Shown: in pieces, positions 11,660 to 20,879 of the stretch | Numbering within the stretch: position 1 is the first letter of the stretch | Layout of the letters: the number at the start of each line of letters is the position of its first letter | Assembly (NCBI GenBank): GCA_004431415.1 | Contig: QPMI01000437.1 | Coordinates: 62,001 to 126,000, forward strand | Length of the DNA: 64,000 bases | Reading direction: 5' to 3' | Source: Cyanophora paradoxa | Lineage: Eukaryota > Glaucocystophyceae > Cyanophorales > Cyanophoraceae | Position numbers and translations under genes: made by a program | Notes under the pieces: generated by a model | The model's input: only the letters and a program-made list of their open reading frames with translations | Told to the model about the DNA's origin: nothing | Databases searched by the model: none

Positions 11660-12060
11660 CTGTTCAGGGTTAGCGGTAGTCCGTGCGAACACAGTTCATG
11701 CGCAGCGTTTTTCCGCTCCAGAACAATCTTTCTTATACAGTGCGCTGAATTTGGCCTTTCGTTGAGCCTTTTCTTTATTCGGTTTGATCTCAGCGCCTGA
11801 TTGGGTCTTTTCTACATCTGCTTATCGGGCCTTTTCTATTTTTTCAATCATAATCTGTGTTTATCTTTACACTTCAACCTGCCGCGCGCACTGGGCCGGG
11901 GTCGATCTACATTTGCCCCGTGCATGTTCGTGCCACTACGACTCTTTCATTAGATCCCGGTTCCCCCCTTGCACCCCCGGCGCGCCAAAACGCGGCCGGG
12001 CCCCTAGTAATTAGAACGCGATCATACATAATTGCTATTTGCGACTGTTCCCGAGTCCCG
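11660..12060. other. No gene seen
   Basis: T-rich, lower-GC sequence between the open frame ending at 11655 and the coiled-coil exon at 12074. It resembles intron or intergenic DNA. No repeat or RNA gene is recognised. Confidence 0.4.
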
Positions 12061-12073
12061 ATCCGGCCGCCAG

Positions 12074-12329
12074 GTCCGCTCGCTGGAGCTTCAAGCGTCC
12101 CGACAGGAGCTCCGTGCTCACGTACAGGTCAGGATTCAACTTTGATTTGCGGCTTTCAACTAAATTTCCAATCCGGCACCAGGCTCGAAACGCGGAGGTG
12201 GCGGATCTTTTGCACCAGCTGCACGCTCAGCGCGAGTCGGCCGTGCTCTGGCGGCGGGCGGCGCTGGGCCCGGGCCAGCACGCGCATGGCGCACATGCAT
12301 CCCCTCACCAGTGGGGGCCGGAGATCTAG
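12074..12329 (+). CDS. Last exons of a coiled-coil protein
   Basis: Exon 12074-12127 (VRSLELQASRQELRAHVQ) is bounded by cag and gtcagg. Exon 12183-12329 (ARNAEVADLLHQLHAQRE, then AVLWRRAAL) ends at a stop at 12327-12329 after a His-rich tail. Both joins are phase 0. The style matches the coiled-coil exons at 7.0-7.7 kb, so this may be the 3' end of that gene with the Helitron-like region nested in a large intron; this is inference. Confidence 0.5.
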
Positions 12330-12766
12330 ACGTGACTCGCTAATGACGTCATACCGTTCAGATGTCGCTCGAGTTCCTATAGCTAGGCCCTGAGGCCGTG
12401 CCTGTTCCATTCGAATACAAAACTGAAGGAGACAAAGACCTAGACACGTTCTGGGGGATTTAGCTATAGCGACGGTTCCGACGGGCACTGCACGTGCAGG
12501 TCCGCCTGGCGCCCTGGCGACCGCGGGATATCGGGCCCCGGGGAGGCCCAGGAAGGAAGGCCCGGGGCCAGGTGGGAGAGGGAGGGAGGGGCCAGGAAGG
12601 CACAGACGGATAGCCTTGGATAGCCTTGGACTGGGGATTGGATATGTTGATATCTTGGTAGGACGGACTCCGGATCCTGCTGCCAGTGCTGCTTCTGCAG
12701 CTACCCGCTCGGCTTCTGCCACCGAAAGGCATATTATATTCGCCGACACGCATCCTTAGGCTACCA
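12330..12766. other. Convergent 3' region, no gene seen
   Basis: Lies between the stop of the coiled-coil exons (+) and the stop of the truncated ABC1K copy (-). It contains a gga/ggg-rich stretch (12540-12600) and a small direct repeat of atagccttgg near 12608-12627. Confidence 0.4.
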
Positions 12767-13948
12767 CTACTGCTGGCGGGCGCGGGCCGCCGCCTCGGCG
12801 TCCCTCCGGTCCAGCTCCCGCTCCGCCTCGCGGTACGCCTCGCGCGCCTCCGAGGCCGAGGCCGGGCCCGGGCCTGGCGCCCGCCCAAAGGTCTCCGGGT
12901 CCAGAGCCGCCATCACCTGCGCACGTCAGATCAGATCAAAACAGATTTGATCGGATCTCAGATTTGATCGGGTCAAAATACCTGGCGCAGGGCGCGGGCG
13001 GCGGCGCGCTCCGCGAGCCGGCCGAAGAGGCGCTCGCCTGCATTGGATTTCAAATTCAAAATTGAAATTTTGAAGAGGAATTTGAATTTGAAGAGGCGCG
13101 TGACTCACCCTCCGGGAGGAGCCGCGGCCCGACGACGGCCGCCAGGCGTTCCACGTCCACGCGCTGGCCCGCCTGCATCCAAATTCAATTTGAAAAATTC
13201 GAGTTTTGGCGGGAAAGGGGGGTACCGCACCTTGCTCGCGGACTGGAGGAGGCGGCCGATGGACTCGAGGGCCTCGCGGTCCTCGTCCCTCAGGCGGCTC
13301 CAGGGCATGGAGCCCGGCCCGGGCGGCGCCGGTGGCCGGCCCTGCCCCCGAAGTCACGAAAAGAAAGAAAGGGGGGGGGGGGAAGAGGAGGGTTACCTGG
13401 AGTACCCCCCAGAACGTCTGGGCAGCCTCTGCGGCCAGCGCCTCCGCCGCGTTCTCAACGGCCCGGACCACCTGGGGGTACACCGATCAGACGGGGAAAG
13501 AAATTGGGGGGCGGGAAAGAGGTCACCTCGTCGACGACGACGTCGCGGATGAACGTTCCTCCGTCCGAAAAGACGAACTCGAAGATCTGTGCACGTACCC
13601 CCCGACCGCCAGTTAGAAAAGGGGCGGATCAGGCGGAAGGAGGTAAAGGGGTAAACCCACCTCGGCGGTGGTCTCGCCGCGCTTCGCGTCGGGATCGGCG
13701 CCCGGGGCGGGCCGCGCCACGGGGGCCGCCCCCTCGCTGGCCTTGCGAACCAGGCTCTCCAGCCGCCGCCTGCGCGCGATGAGCGAGTGAGCGAGAATAA
13801 GAAGGGCTTGAAGGGCGAAGGCTAGAGGTGTAATGCCTTTCTTAATATAAGCGAGACGCCTTTGAATACTCCGGGATATAAGAATCATATCTGGATCTAG
13901 AACCCAAAACAGTAATCTAGAATCTCGAACTAGACCTAGACCGCAACG

Positions 13949-14010
13949 GACCAGCGGATGCGGCCGTCGGCGAGCAGCAGCTCCTTCAGGGATTCCCTCA
14001 GCTCCTCTTA
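13949..14010 (-). repeat. Partial extra copy of an ABC1K exon in its own downstream intron
   Basis: The sequence around cggatgcggccgtcggcga repeats the 3' part of exon 14134-14243, about 180 bp downstream of it on the sense strand, including the region of its donor. It is cut off after the codons for EELRESLKELLLADGRIRW. It has no counterpart in the complete gene at 32.5 kb. Confidence 0.8.
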
Positions 14011-14382
14011 AGAGAAGCTTAAGAGAATCTAATCAGAAGCCTAAGAGAATCTAATCAGGACCGCCGGCTTGAAATTAAAAAAGTGAGGTGGTGTGCCTTC
14101 CTCAATCTAGAATAATCTACGGATGCAACTGACCAGCGGATGCGGCCGTCGGCGAGGAGGAGCTCCTTGAGCGACTCCTTCAGCTCCTCTTGGTTCGCCG
14201 TCATCAGCTGCTTCACGATGTAGGGGTACGCCCGCGCCAGAACCTGGGGTGGGAGAGGGGGGTTAGTGAGAGGGGGGTACGGTGCGGGGCGGGGCGGGGC
14301 AGGGGAGGCGGAGGTAAGAGGGGGGGCAGGCGCCGAGGACGTCTCTAGAAGCTAGAATATTCAAGTTAAACCTGCCCGGGGG

Positions 14383-14404
14383 GGGGGGGGGGGGGGGGGG
14401 GGGA
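14383..14404. repeat. Poly-G tract (poly-C on the sense strand) in an ABC1K-copy intron
   Basis: About 22 G on the plus strand, so C on the minus sense strand. The paralogous intron near 32780 has only short G runs, so the tract has expanded or shrunk since the duplication. Confidence 0.85.
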
Positions 14405-15746
14405 GGGAAAAGGGGGGTACCTTGAACTCGGGGTTGGAGGAGAGGGCGATGCCCTCCAGGACGGTGAGGGACCGGATGACGAGGCTGTAGAAGGGCGGGA
14501 TCTGCGAACGAAGCTTAAGTGCGAACGAAGTGGGGGGTAGGGGTGGGGGTAGGGTACTTTGAAGGGGAACTCGTACATGACCCCCGCCAGGTCGTCCGAG
14601 AGGTTCTGGGGTACGGTTCGAAGGTCGGGGGGGTGGGGGGAAGGGATGAGGGGGTACCTGGAAGTTGAGCTCCGCGACGCCGTCCTTGACCGCGTTCTGC
14701 GGCGCGGCGTCACGGCGCGGGCGGGGGCACAGCGGAGACGGCGACGCTAGGCCGGGCCAGTCCGGCTAGTCTAGCCGCCTTGCTTCGAATTCGCGCATCT
14801 CACAGTTGCAGCGGGGGCGCCGGGGGCGGGGGAACGGGCGGGGGAACGGTCACCTGGAAGACGCGTGTGAGGGCCGGCTTGATCGGCTCGAGGTCTACCC
14901 CCCGGCGCCAGTCGGTCAGGCAGCGTCGGGCGATTCCCTCCTATAGCTAACTCTTCCGGCGATTCCTAATCGAGGGCGGGGCGGGGCATGGGCGGGGCGG
15001 ATATAGCTCTTCTAGCGGCCTCCTACAGTTCCTAGTTGCTTGGGGCCGGGCGGGGCGGGGCGGGGCAAACAAAGCTCTTCTATTGACAAAGCGCTTAAGT
15101 TCCTAGTCGAGGGCGGGGCGGGGCGGGCCGGTGCGGTGCGGGGCGGGGCGGTGGCGCACGAGAGGAAGTCGAGGGCGACGAAGTCCGACGCCAGCGCCGC
15201 GAACTGCGGGGGGCGGGCTCAAATCTAGAGGACCCGAGACGGAGGAGGAGGAGGAGGGGGAGGGGGCCGCTCGAGAAACGGTGGCCCGCCCAGCATAGCT
15301 GGCGCCGCAGGGGCGGCGGGCTCAGAGGAACCGAGACGGAGGGGGTGGAGGGGGAGGGGGAGGGTCCACGAGGGGCGAGATTCATTAGATTGCGGGGGGC
15401 GGGCTCAGAGGACCCGGGACGGAGGAGGGGGAGGAGGGTCACGGGGCGATCGAAAGGAGGTAAGACTGTTGCTATCTCCTTCCTCCCAGGCCTTATTGGA
15501 TTCACGTCCGGTTCTGGTAAAAGCCCTGCTGGGATTTCCTACCTCGCGGTTGACGAGGTGGACGACGGCCTTGATGAGGGCCGTCCGGTGCCGCCCCTCC
15601 AGCTCGATCATCATCCCTGCCCGAGGAGGTCAACGTTTGGTTCGGTTCAGTTTAGTTTAATTTGAGCATCGGCTTTTAGTTGTTATTTGATCTTATGTCG
15701 CTTTGATCAGTTTGGCTTAGTTCAGAGGCGCTGCGGGTGGCGTGGG

Positions 15747-15769
15747 GGGGGGGGGGGGGGGGGGGGGGT
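15747..15769. repeat. Poly-G tract (poly-C on the sense strand) next to the LDFG exon
   Basis: A run of about 23 G directly downstream, in gene sense, of exon 15772-15823. The equivalent place in the complete gene (about 34173-34200) has a shorter, interrupted G run. Confidence 0.85.
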
Positions 15770-16459
15770 ACCGAAGTCGAGGTACGCGAGCTTGCCGTCC
15801 TCCGTCCGCAGCAGGTTCCCGGGCTAGCGCTTCGGTTTCGAACCCCGGCGGCGCCGAATGAGGCCCGGATCCCACCCCTCGAGGGGCGAGCGGCGGGCGC
15901 ACGTGAGGGTCGGCGTGGAAGAAGCCTGCGGGGGGCGGGGGATCAGAATGGCTCAGAGCCTCAGGTTCTTGTTATGCGGGTTGCGCTCTCCCTGAGATTC
16001 TTGTTAGGTTCTAAGAATTGCTCTCCCTTTGGTTCTTATTGGGTTCTAATCTCTCCAGATAATCAAATCTCTCCTCAGCTTCTTATCGGGCGGATTCTTA
16101 TCGGGCTCGCGGACGCGCACCGCAGTCGAGGAGCTGCATGAGGGAGCAGCGGACGCCCAGCCTGGGGACACGCACGGCGCGGTCGGTCAGCTACACACAA
16201 TCCGGAGCGCTCGGAGAGCTTCAAGCTTCAATATATCTTGATCTCAATCTTAAAGATCCTTTGGAGTGCTTCGCCTCTCTATCTATCCGCCTACGTAGAG
16301 CTGGGCGGCGCACTCGACGAGGTAGTTGCTGTCGCCCGTCGACACGGGGTCCGTCAGCTGCGCGTGCGGCCTGCCCGTCAGCCCGTCTTAATACCCTTGT
16401 CTTATCCTTCTCTTGTCCCCGTCATTCTTTGTATATTTATATTCGTAAATATAACTGAC

Positions 16460-17600
16460 TCATGACATGAGAGACCGACTGGCGGTTGCTAGCAATTTTG
16501 CATCCGGTTTCAAAACAGTCCGCTCAATAAATGGGGGGGTGCGGGGGGGCTTGCCCCCCTGCTTGTACAATTTGGATTTTGCCGAGCTAGCCTCGGATTG
16601 GGGGACAGAAAGAAACGCTACTTAAAGACGACGACGATGATATGATGACACGACGCAAATTTTAAACCTAGGCCTGGGGCGGTACGACTTCCTGTATACT
16701 CCGAGGCTACAAAGGCTACGAGCGAGGGCGGCCGCAGTTGATCGACTTCTCGTACAACCGCCGGATCTCGGTGGCGACCGCAGCGTCCCCGCACCTGAGC
16801 GAGGGCTAAATTCGAAGGGCTACACGGAGCGCTAGAGGGGCGTGGGGCGCTGGTCGCACCGCTGCGTGGCGTCATCGACAAGCATGGCCACCTAGAAGAA
16901 CAACATTAAGAGCTCGAAGCTTCGCTGGATTCGACTTGCGCACCTCGACGTCTAGGCAGTCCATTGCGTTGTCGAGCGCGTCCACCAACTCCTCGCCGGC
17001 GTCAGCTGGCAGCTTCGCCTTCAGCCGCCCCCGCAGCGCGTCCGCCGGCCGCATCAGAAGCGCACGCCCCGTCAGTCCCAGCCGCCCCAGGCACCGGATC
17101 CTGCGAAGGGGGAGTGTCGGGTTGCTGGGGTGCGGGGACGGCGGGGCGGGGGCGGGAGCGGACTCGGGCGAGCCCTCGGGAAGAATAAACTTTCGGCGCA
17201 GCCACTCGAGGGTGACGGGAGCCGCCCAGTCCAGCACCGCTGCAGGGTCTGGCTCACTGCCGATGGCGGGGGCTGCCGGAACGCTCGTAGTAGAAGAAGA
17301 AGGCTGCGCATTTGGCGCTGCAACGGCATGTCAGGCGATGTGAGCGGGGGACGACCAGGCGAGTAGGAGAGTAATGGGAGAGGGGGGTTTTGGGGGTGGG
17401 AGGGTGTGATGGTCGGAATGGGATTGGGGGCACCTGGCGGGGGGGCGCTGTTGCTGCTTGAGAGGGGTGCTGGGGCGGCTGCAGCCGGCTCCAGCAGCGC
17501 AGGCCAGTCTGTAGTGTGCTGTCCAGACTCGAAGGGCCGTGTACCCGTGGCGGAGGTGCCTGCTGGCCACGAAAAGGCTTTAAATGCGAGCGAATTTGGG
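16460..17600 (-). CDS. Unrecognised minus-strand exons upstream of the ABC1K copy
   Basis: A frame at 16872-17237 reads WAAPVTLEWLRRKFILPEG, a Pro-rich linker, then RCLGRLGLTGRALLMRPA and DAGEELVDALDNAMDCLD. A further block at about 16720-16797 reads CGDAAVATEIRRLYEKS after a cag acceptor. Coding-like helical segments are visible but I do not recognise a family. These exons may belong to a separate gene or may have been joined to the truncated kinase copy. The start is not resolved; 17.3-17.6 kb is Pro-rich in several frames. Confidence 0.35.
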
Positions 17601-17799
17601 TGGCTCAGTTAGCTTTTGCCAAGGAGGGGGTACGGGTGCATAAGCTGATGTGCGGGAACCGACCTGATGCGGGCGTATTCGACACCAAGAAAGGGTCCGA
17701 CGGGAGTGCCTCTAGCTCTAGATCTGTGAGCGAAAGCGCGAGTCTGAGAGATTGAAGTCGCGCCGCAAGTAAGCAACAGACCTCCATGTGTATGCACGG

Positions 17800-18980
17800 T
17801 TCCAGCGTTGCCGTTGATTTGAAGCTCTAGATTTTGATCACGCACACTGTTGCTGCTCGCGGCTGCTTCCTCTGAGTCTCCGCTCCTCCCCTCCTCTGGA
17901 CCCGACTCCTTGAACAGCAGCGGCCGCTCGAGCTCGCTATTGATCTGCATGCAAGCCTGCGCCTGCGGTAGGGGGGCCCTGCAGCTGCGATGTGGGATAA
18001 AGCTGTGACTGCAACGGAGGTGAACAGGGCAACGAACGGGGCCGAGGGCGGAACGACGGGCGGGGCCGGGGGTGCCAGCGGGACGGCGGGCAGGGCGGGT
18101 GGTGCCGGCGGGACGGCCTGCGGGGCCGGGGGTGCCGGCGGGACGGCGGGCGGGGCCGAAAGTGGGATGAAGGGCGGGGCCCGGGGTGCCGACAGGACGG
18201 TAGGCGGCGCCGGTGGTGCCGGCGGGACGACGGGCGGGGCCGGGGGTGCCAGTGGGACGATGGACGGGGCCAAATGCGCATGCGGGACGAGGGGCGGGGC
18301 CGTGGCCGGGACGGCGGGTGGGGCCGGGGGTTCTGGCAGGACGGTAGGCGGCGCCGGTGGTGCCGGCGGGACGACGGGCGGGGCCGGGGGTGCCAGTGGG
18401 ACGACGGACGGGGCCAAATGCGCATGCGGGACGAGGGGCGGGGCCGTGGCCGGGACGGCGGGTGGGGCCGGGGGTTCTGGCAGGACGGTAGGCGGCGCCG
18501 GGGGTGCCGGCGGGACGACGGGCGCGGCCGAAGGTGCCAGCGGGACGACGGGCGGGGCCGCGGCCGTGCACGTGGGCGAAACAGCAGGCGGGACGGCAAA
18601 GGGGGCGGTGCTGGTGCGTAGGGGTGCTGGACTCGAGGGGATCGCTTGAGGGGCCTCTGCGTCCGCCTGAGCGGCTCCTGATCGCGAGCGGTGGGGGGCG
18701 CCCCGGGGTCCCACGAAGACGGCCCCAGGGCGGGGCTCGCCGGAAGACAGGGAGTCGCGATTGGTAGGGGCGGCAGAGGGGGCGGCCATGGGGGCTGTCG
18801 TGGAGTCTGAAGAGACGGACTCATCCTGCACATGCCTCGCCCCGCCCTCCCTCTCCCCTCCTTCAGAGCACGAGTACTCCTGCAGAGCACGTTGAGAAAA
18901 ACGCCTAGAGAACGGAAGATATAAATAACCAAGCACCTCGATCGCGAGGGCTCCCGTCTCCTCGGCGACAAACGCAACCG
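17800..18980. repeat. 1.2-kb segmental duplication, copy 1
   Basis: Matches about 20883-22080 nearly base for base. Differences are mostly single-base changes in G runs of the repeat. The copies end abruptly on both sides: after tgtcgc/cctcgcc near 18980 and before tgcacggttccagcg near 17795. Confidence 0.85.
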
Positions 18981-19032
18981 TCCTCGCCGGGGCCGCCTGC
19001 AACCCTGGGGGACGCTGTGCGGGCTGCGCCAC
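17827..19032 (-). CDS. Pro/Ala/Val-rich repeat exon, copy 1
   Basis: A 401-residue open frame starts near a conserved TVAFVAEETGALAIEVLG segment, passes an acidic/Ser region and enters a long tract of PPAPPAPPAVP-type repeats. A 48-residue unit (144 bp, for example 18271 and 18415) contains HAHLAPS. After the repeats come ELERPLLFKESGPEEG and an acidic Ser-rich end. The repeat is open in all three minus-strand frames. The exon is an almost exact duplicate of 20880-22080, where it belongs to the FRDRC-family gene. Such Pro-rich tracts are usually disordered linkers or wall-type structural parts; function unknown. Confidence 0.5.
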   Translation of the reverse strand: MAQPAQRPPGLQAAPARTVAFVAEETGALAIEVLGYLYLPFSRRFSQRALQEYSCSEGGEREGGARHVQDESVSSDSTTAPMAAPSAAPTNRDSLSSGEPRPGAVFVGPRGAPHRSRSGAAQADAEAPQAIPSSPAPLRTSTAPFAVPPAVSPTCTAAAPPVVPLAPSAAPVVPPAPPAPPTVLPEPPAPPAVPATAPPLVPHAHLAPSVVPLAPPAPPVVPPAPPAPPTVLPEPPAPPAVPATAPPLVPHAHLAPSIVPLAPPAPPVVPPAPPAPPTVLSAPRAPPFIPLSAPPAVPPAPPAPQAVPPAPPALPAVPLAPPAPPVVPPSAPFVALFTSVAVTALSHIAAAGPPYRRRRLACRSIASSSGRCCSRSRVQRRGGAETQRKQPRAATVCVIKI

Positions 19033-19079
19033 CAGAACGCCGCTCCCTCGTGCAGAGACTAGCGGCCCGACAGCCTCAC

Positions 19080-19855
19080 AGAACAGCCAGACTGCAACAG
19101 AGGCCTCGCATGCTCAACCAGCAGCGGGCGCCAGCCGCCCGATCCGGGCACCGACGGCTCTCACCGCAGGCCCGACTGAAACTTTCCCGCACGTCTTCCT
19201 GTGCCCGGGTCCGCATGCGGTCGCGCACCGCGCGGAGACTGCTCGCGAACTGAACCGACTTCTGCTCTGCGCATACAGAGAGGCCCACGGCCTCACAGCG
19301 CCGCCAGCAGGAGCCCTCCTTGCTCCCGACCTGGTCCCAATCTTCCTCCGCGTCGCGGACGACGACACCGAGGCGCGCAGCTACGATGGTAGGCCGTACG
19401 CGTATCCGCGCCTCTGGGTGCTCCAGGGCCTTGCTCCGCAGAGTCTAGAAAGCGCCCTCACACGCTGCCTGAACCTTGCACCCCGGTACGCGGCACGCGC
19501 AGCTAAACGCGTTCGGCAAACGCTTCTGGAACGGGCCCGACGCCTCTGGTCACGTCGCTGCGAAATCAACGCGGAGTGGGAACGCGACTGCCGCGTCTCC
19601 CAGGCCTCAAAGAAGCGACCGCGCCCGCCCCGCACGGGCGCCCGCGCCCGAGAGCGGGCCCGCGGCCCCCGGACCTGTAAGGAAGTCTGCGCCGCCTGCG
19701 ACGGGCCGATTCGCCTTCACAATCTACTCAACGCCGCTCGGAACGCAGACTGCCCACCGGAGTACGCGGGCTGGAAGGCGGCGCTCCGCGCCCAAGAGCT
19801 CTACGATTGCGTCAAGGTACGCCCTTGGGAGTCACATCCTAGCCCGCTCTAAACG
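19080..19855 (+). mobile_element. Possible non-LTR retrotransposon remnant (C-terminal end after RT)
   Basis: An open frame includes TETFPHVFLCPGPHAVAHR, then ELNRLLLCAYREAHG, a long helical part and LWSRRCEINAEWERDC followed by a basic tail (KKRPRPP). An H..FLCP motif followed by an LW..RC...WE motif is typical of the region C-terminal to reverse transcriptase in LINE-type elements of algae. The upstream part is frame-disrupted and no RT motif is visible, so this is a decayed 3' fragment at best. It lies between the two copies of the Pro-rich duplication, which suggests an insertion. Alternative: an ordinary unrecognised protein. Confidence 0.35.
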
Positions 19856-19876
19856 GTACCCCGAGCCGCGCGAAAG

Positions 19877-19896
19877 GGGGGGGGGGGGGGGGGGGC
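19877..19896. repeat. Poly-G tract
   Basis: About 20 G just downstream of the putative LINE-like open frame. No acceptor relationship on the plus strand. Confidence 0.8.
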
Positions 19897-19899
19897 TAC

Positions 19900-20870
19900 G
19901 TCGGGAGGAGACTCTCGACACCACCTACCTACTACTTCACCATACCTAGTCCTCGAGAAACTTACCTGATCTACTCTTAGCCTCGCACACACTAGATATA
20001 GCCGCCCCGACCGACTCGCTGGGCCCCGCCCAAGCGAGCGCCTGCCTTGCCTCCCTCTCCCGCTCTGCCCTCCCGCTCGCTCTCTTGGCCCTGCCTCCCA
20101 TTCACGACCTCGCCCGCGCTCCTCGCGCCTCGACAGGGAGGGAACGATGGATCGGAAGGCTTGGCGGAAGGCTTCGGCTGGTCGTTGCACCCACCAGATA
20201 CCCCGGCCATCGTGCCAGGACCGTGGGTTGAAGGACCGCCGCGGAGGGGGGCTCGCAATTGCCCGCGGCGGGGGTGCGGCGGCTGGTTCGAGGCTGGAAG
20301 CCCTGCTGACCGAGAAATCCGACCCTCCCCCTCCCCGCCACGGCCGGCGCCGACCTTCTCCGTCCCGCCCCACTTCTTCCCCGCAACGTCCCCCCTCGCC
20401 TCATTCCCCTCGGCCCCTCTACGCCGACGTGCTTCCACCCGCGCTTCGGGCGAGCGGCCCCCTCGACGCGGAGCCCGCCGCGCTAGCTGTAGTCGCGGCC
20501 GCGTCGAGAGTAGGCAGATTAGACCGCGGGTCCGTCCTGGCTTTCCTACCGTACAGTAGAACAGCCCGCGAGCTCCGGACGTCCCGACAGTCCCTAGGCA
20601 GGCAGCACTAGCAGTAGTAGTGTTTTAATTTACCTCCCTCTCGTAGACCCTGGGTAGTCCTCTCGGTAGCCTAGTCCTAAGCTAGGCTAGATGTATAGGT
20701 AGTAGCTCTCTGCTCTGGGTTAGCTTTGCTTTAGTTTACGTCTCCTTGACTAGCTCCACCCTGTCCGATGGCTGATAGGTTCCCTACCCGGCGTAACCAG
20801 TAGGCTCATCTTTCGACTTGACACTTTACGGACTCCTCAGTTCTATCATTAGCCGTATTGTCTCGGTGTG
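19900..20870. other. No convincing gene
   Basis: Open frames at 20.0-20.6 kb on both strands are Pro/Arg/Gly-rich and overlap one another, as expected from composition. The last 250 bp are rich in ctaggct/tagctc. This may be the 3' flank or tail of the preceding putative element. Confidence 0.35.
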
Positions 20871-20879
20871 TGCGAATTC

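Larger units (their letters stand above)
12767..16357 (-). pseudogene. Truncated duplicate of the ABC1-family kinase gene (3' two thirds)
   Basis: Eighteen exon-like blocks on the minus strand match the complete ABC1K gene at 31350-37496 in order, phase and most intron sequence. Examples are 16121-16161 (GVRCSLMQLLDC), 15901-15925 (FFHADPH), 15772-15823 (PGNLLRTEDGKLAYLDFG), 15543-15616, 14854-14894, 14658-14696, 14558-14605, 14421-14501, 14134-14243, 13661-13769, 13527-13586, 13397-13471, 13231-13341, 13109-13172, 12982-13037 and the last exon 12767-12916. The catalytic HADPHPGN and LDFG pieces are kept. The copy stops near 16357: exons for the KxGQ motif, Ala-rich loop, catalytic Lys and ExD are absent, so it cannot make a whole kinase. 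Few substitutions are seen, which suggests a recent segmental duplication. Confidence 0.85.

Noticed and set aside
18274-18560. CRISPR-like regular repeats
   Set aside because: Units are contiguous tandem copies without unique spacers and lie in a coding Pro-rich tract; the genome is eukaryotic.
18274-18649. Gly/Arg-rich open frames on the plus strand of the Pro-rich repeat
   Set aside because: Antisense shadows of the repeat: the minus-strand reading joins to a conserved segment (VAFVAEETG) and has a duplicate in the FRDRC gene.
20047-20611. Overlapping Pro/Arg-rich frames on both strands as a gene
   Set aside because: Several frames are equally open, no domain or splice borders are visible, and composition explains them.
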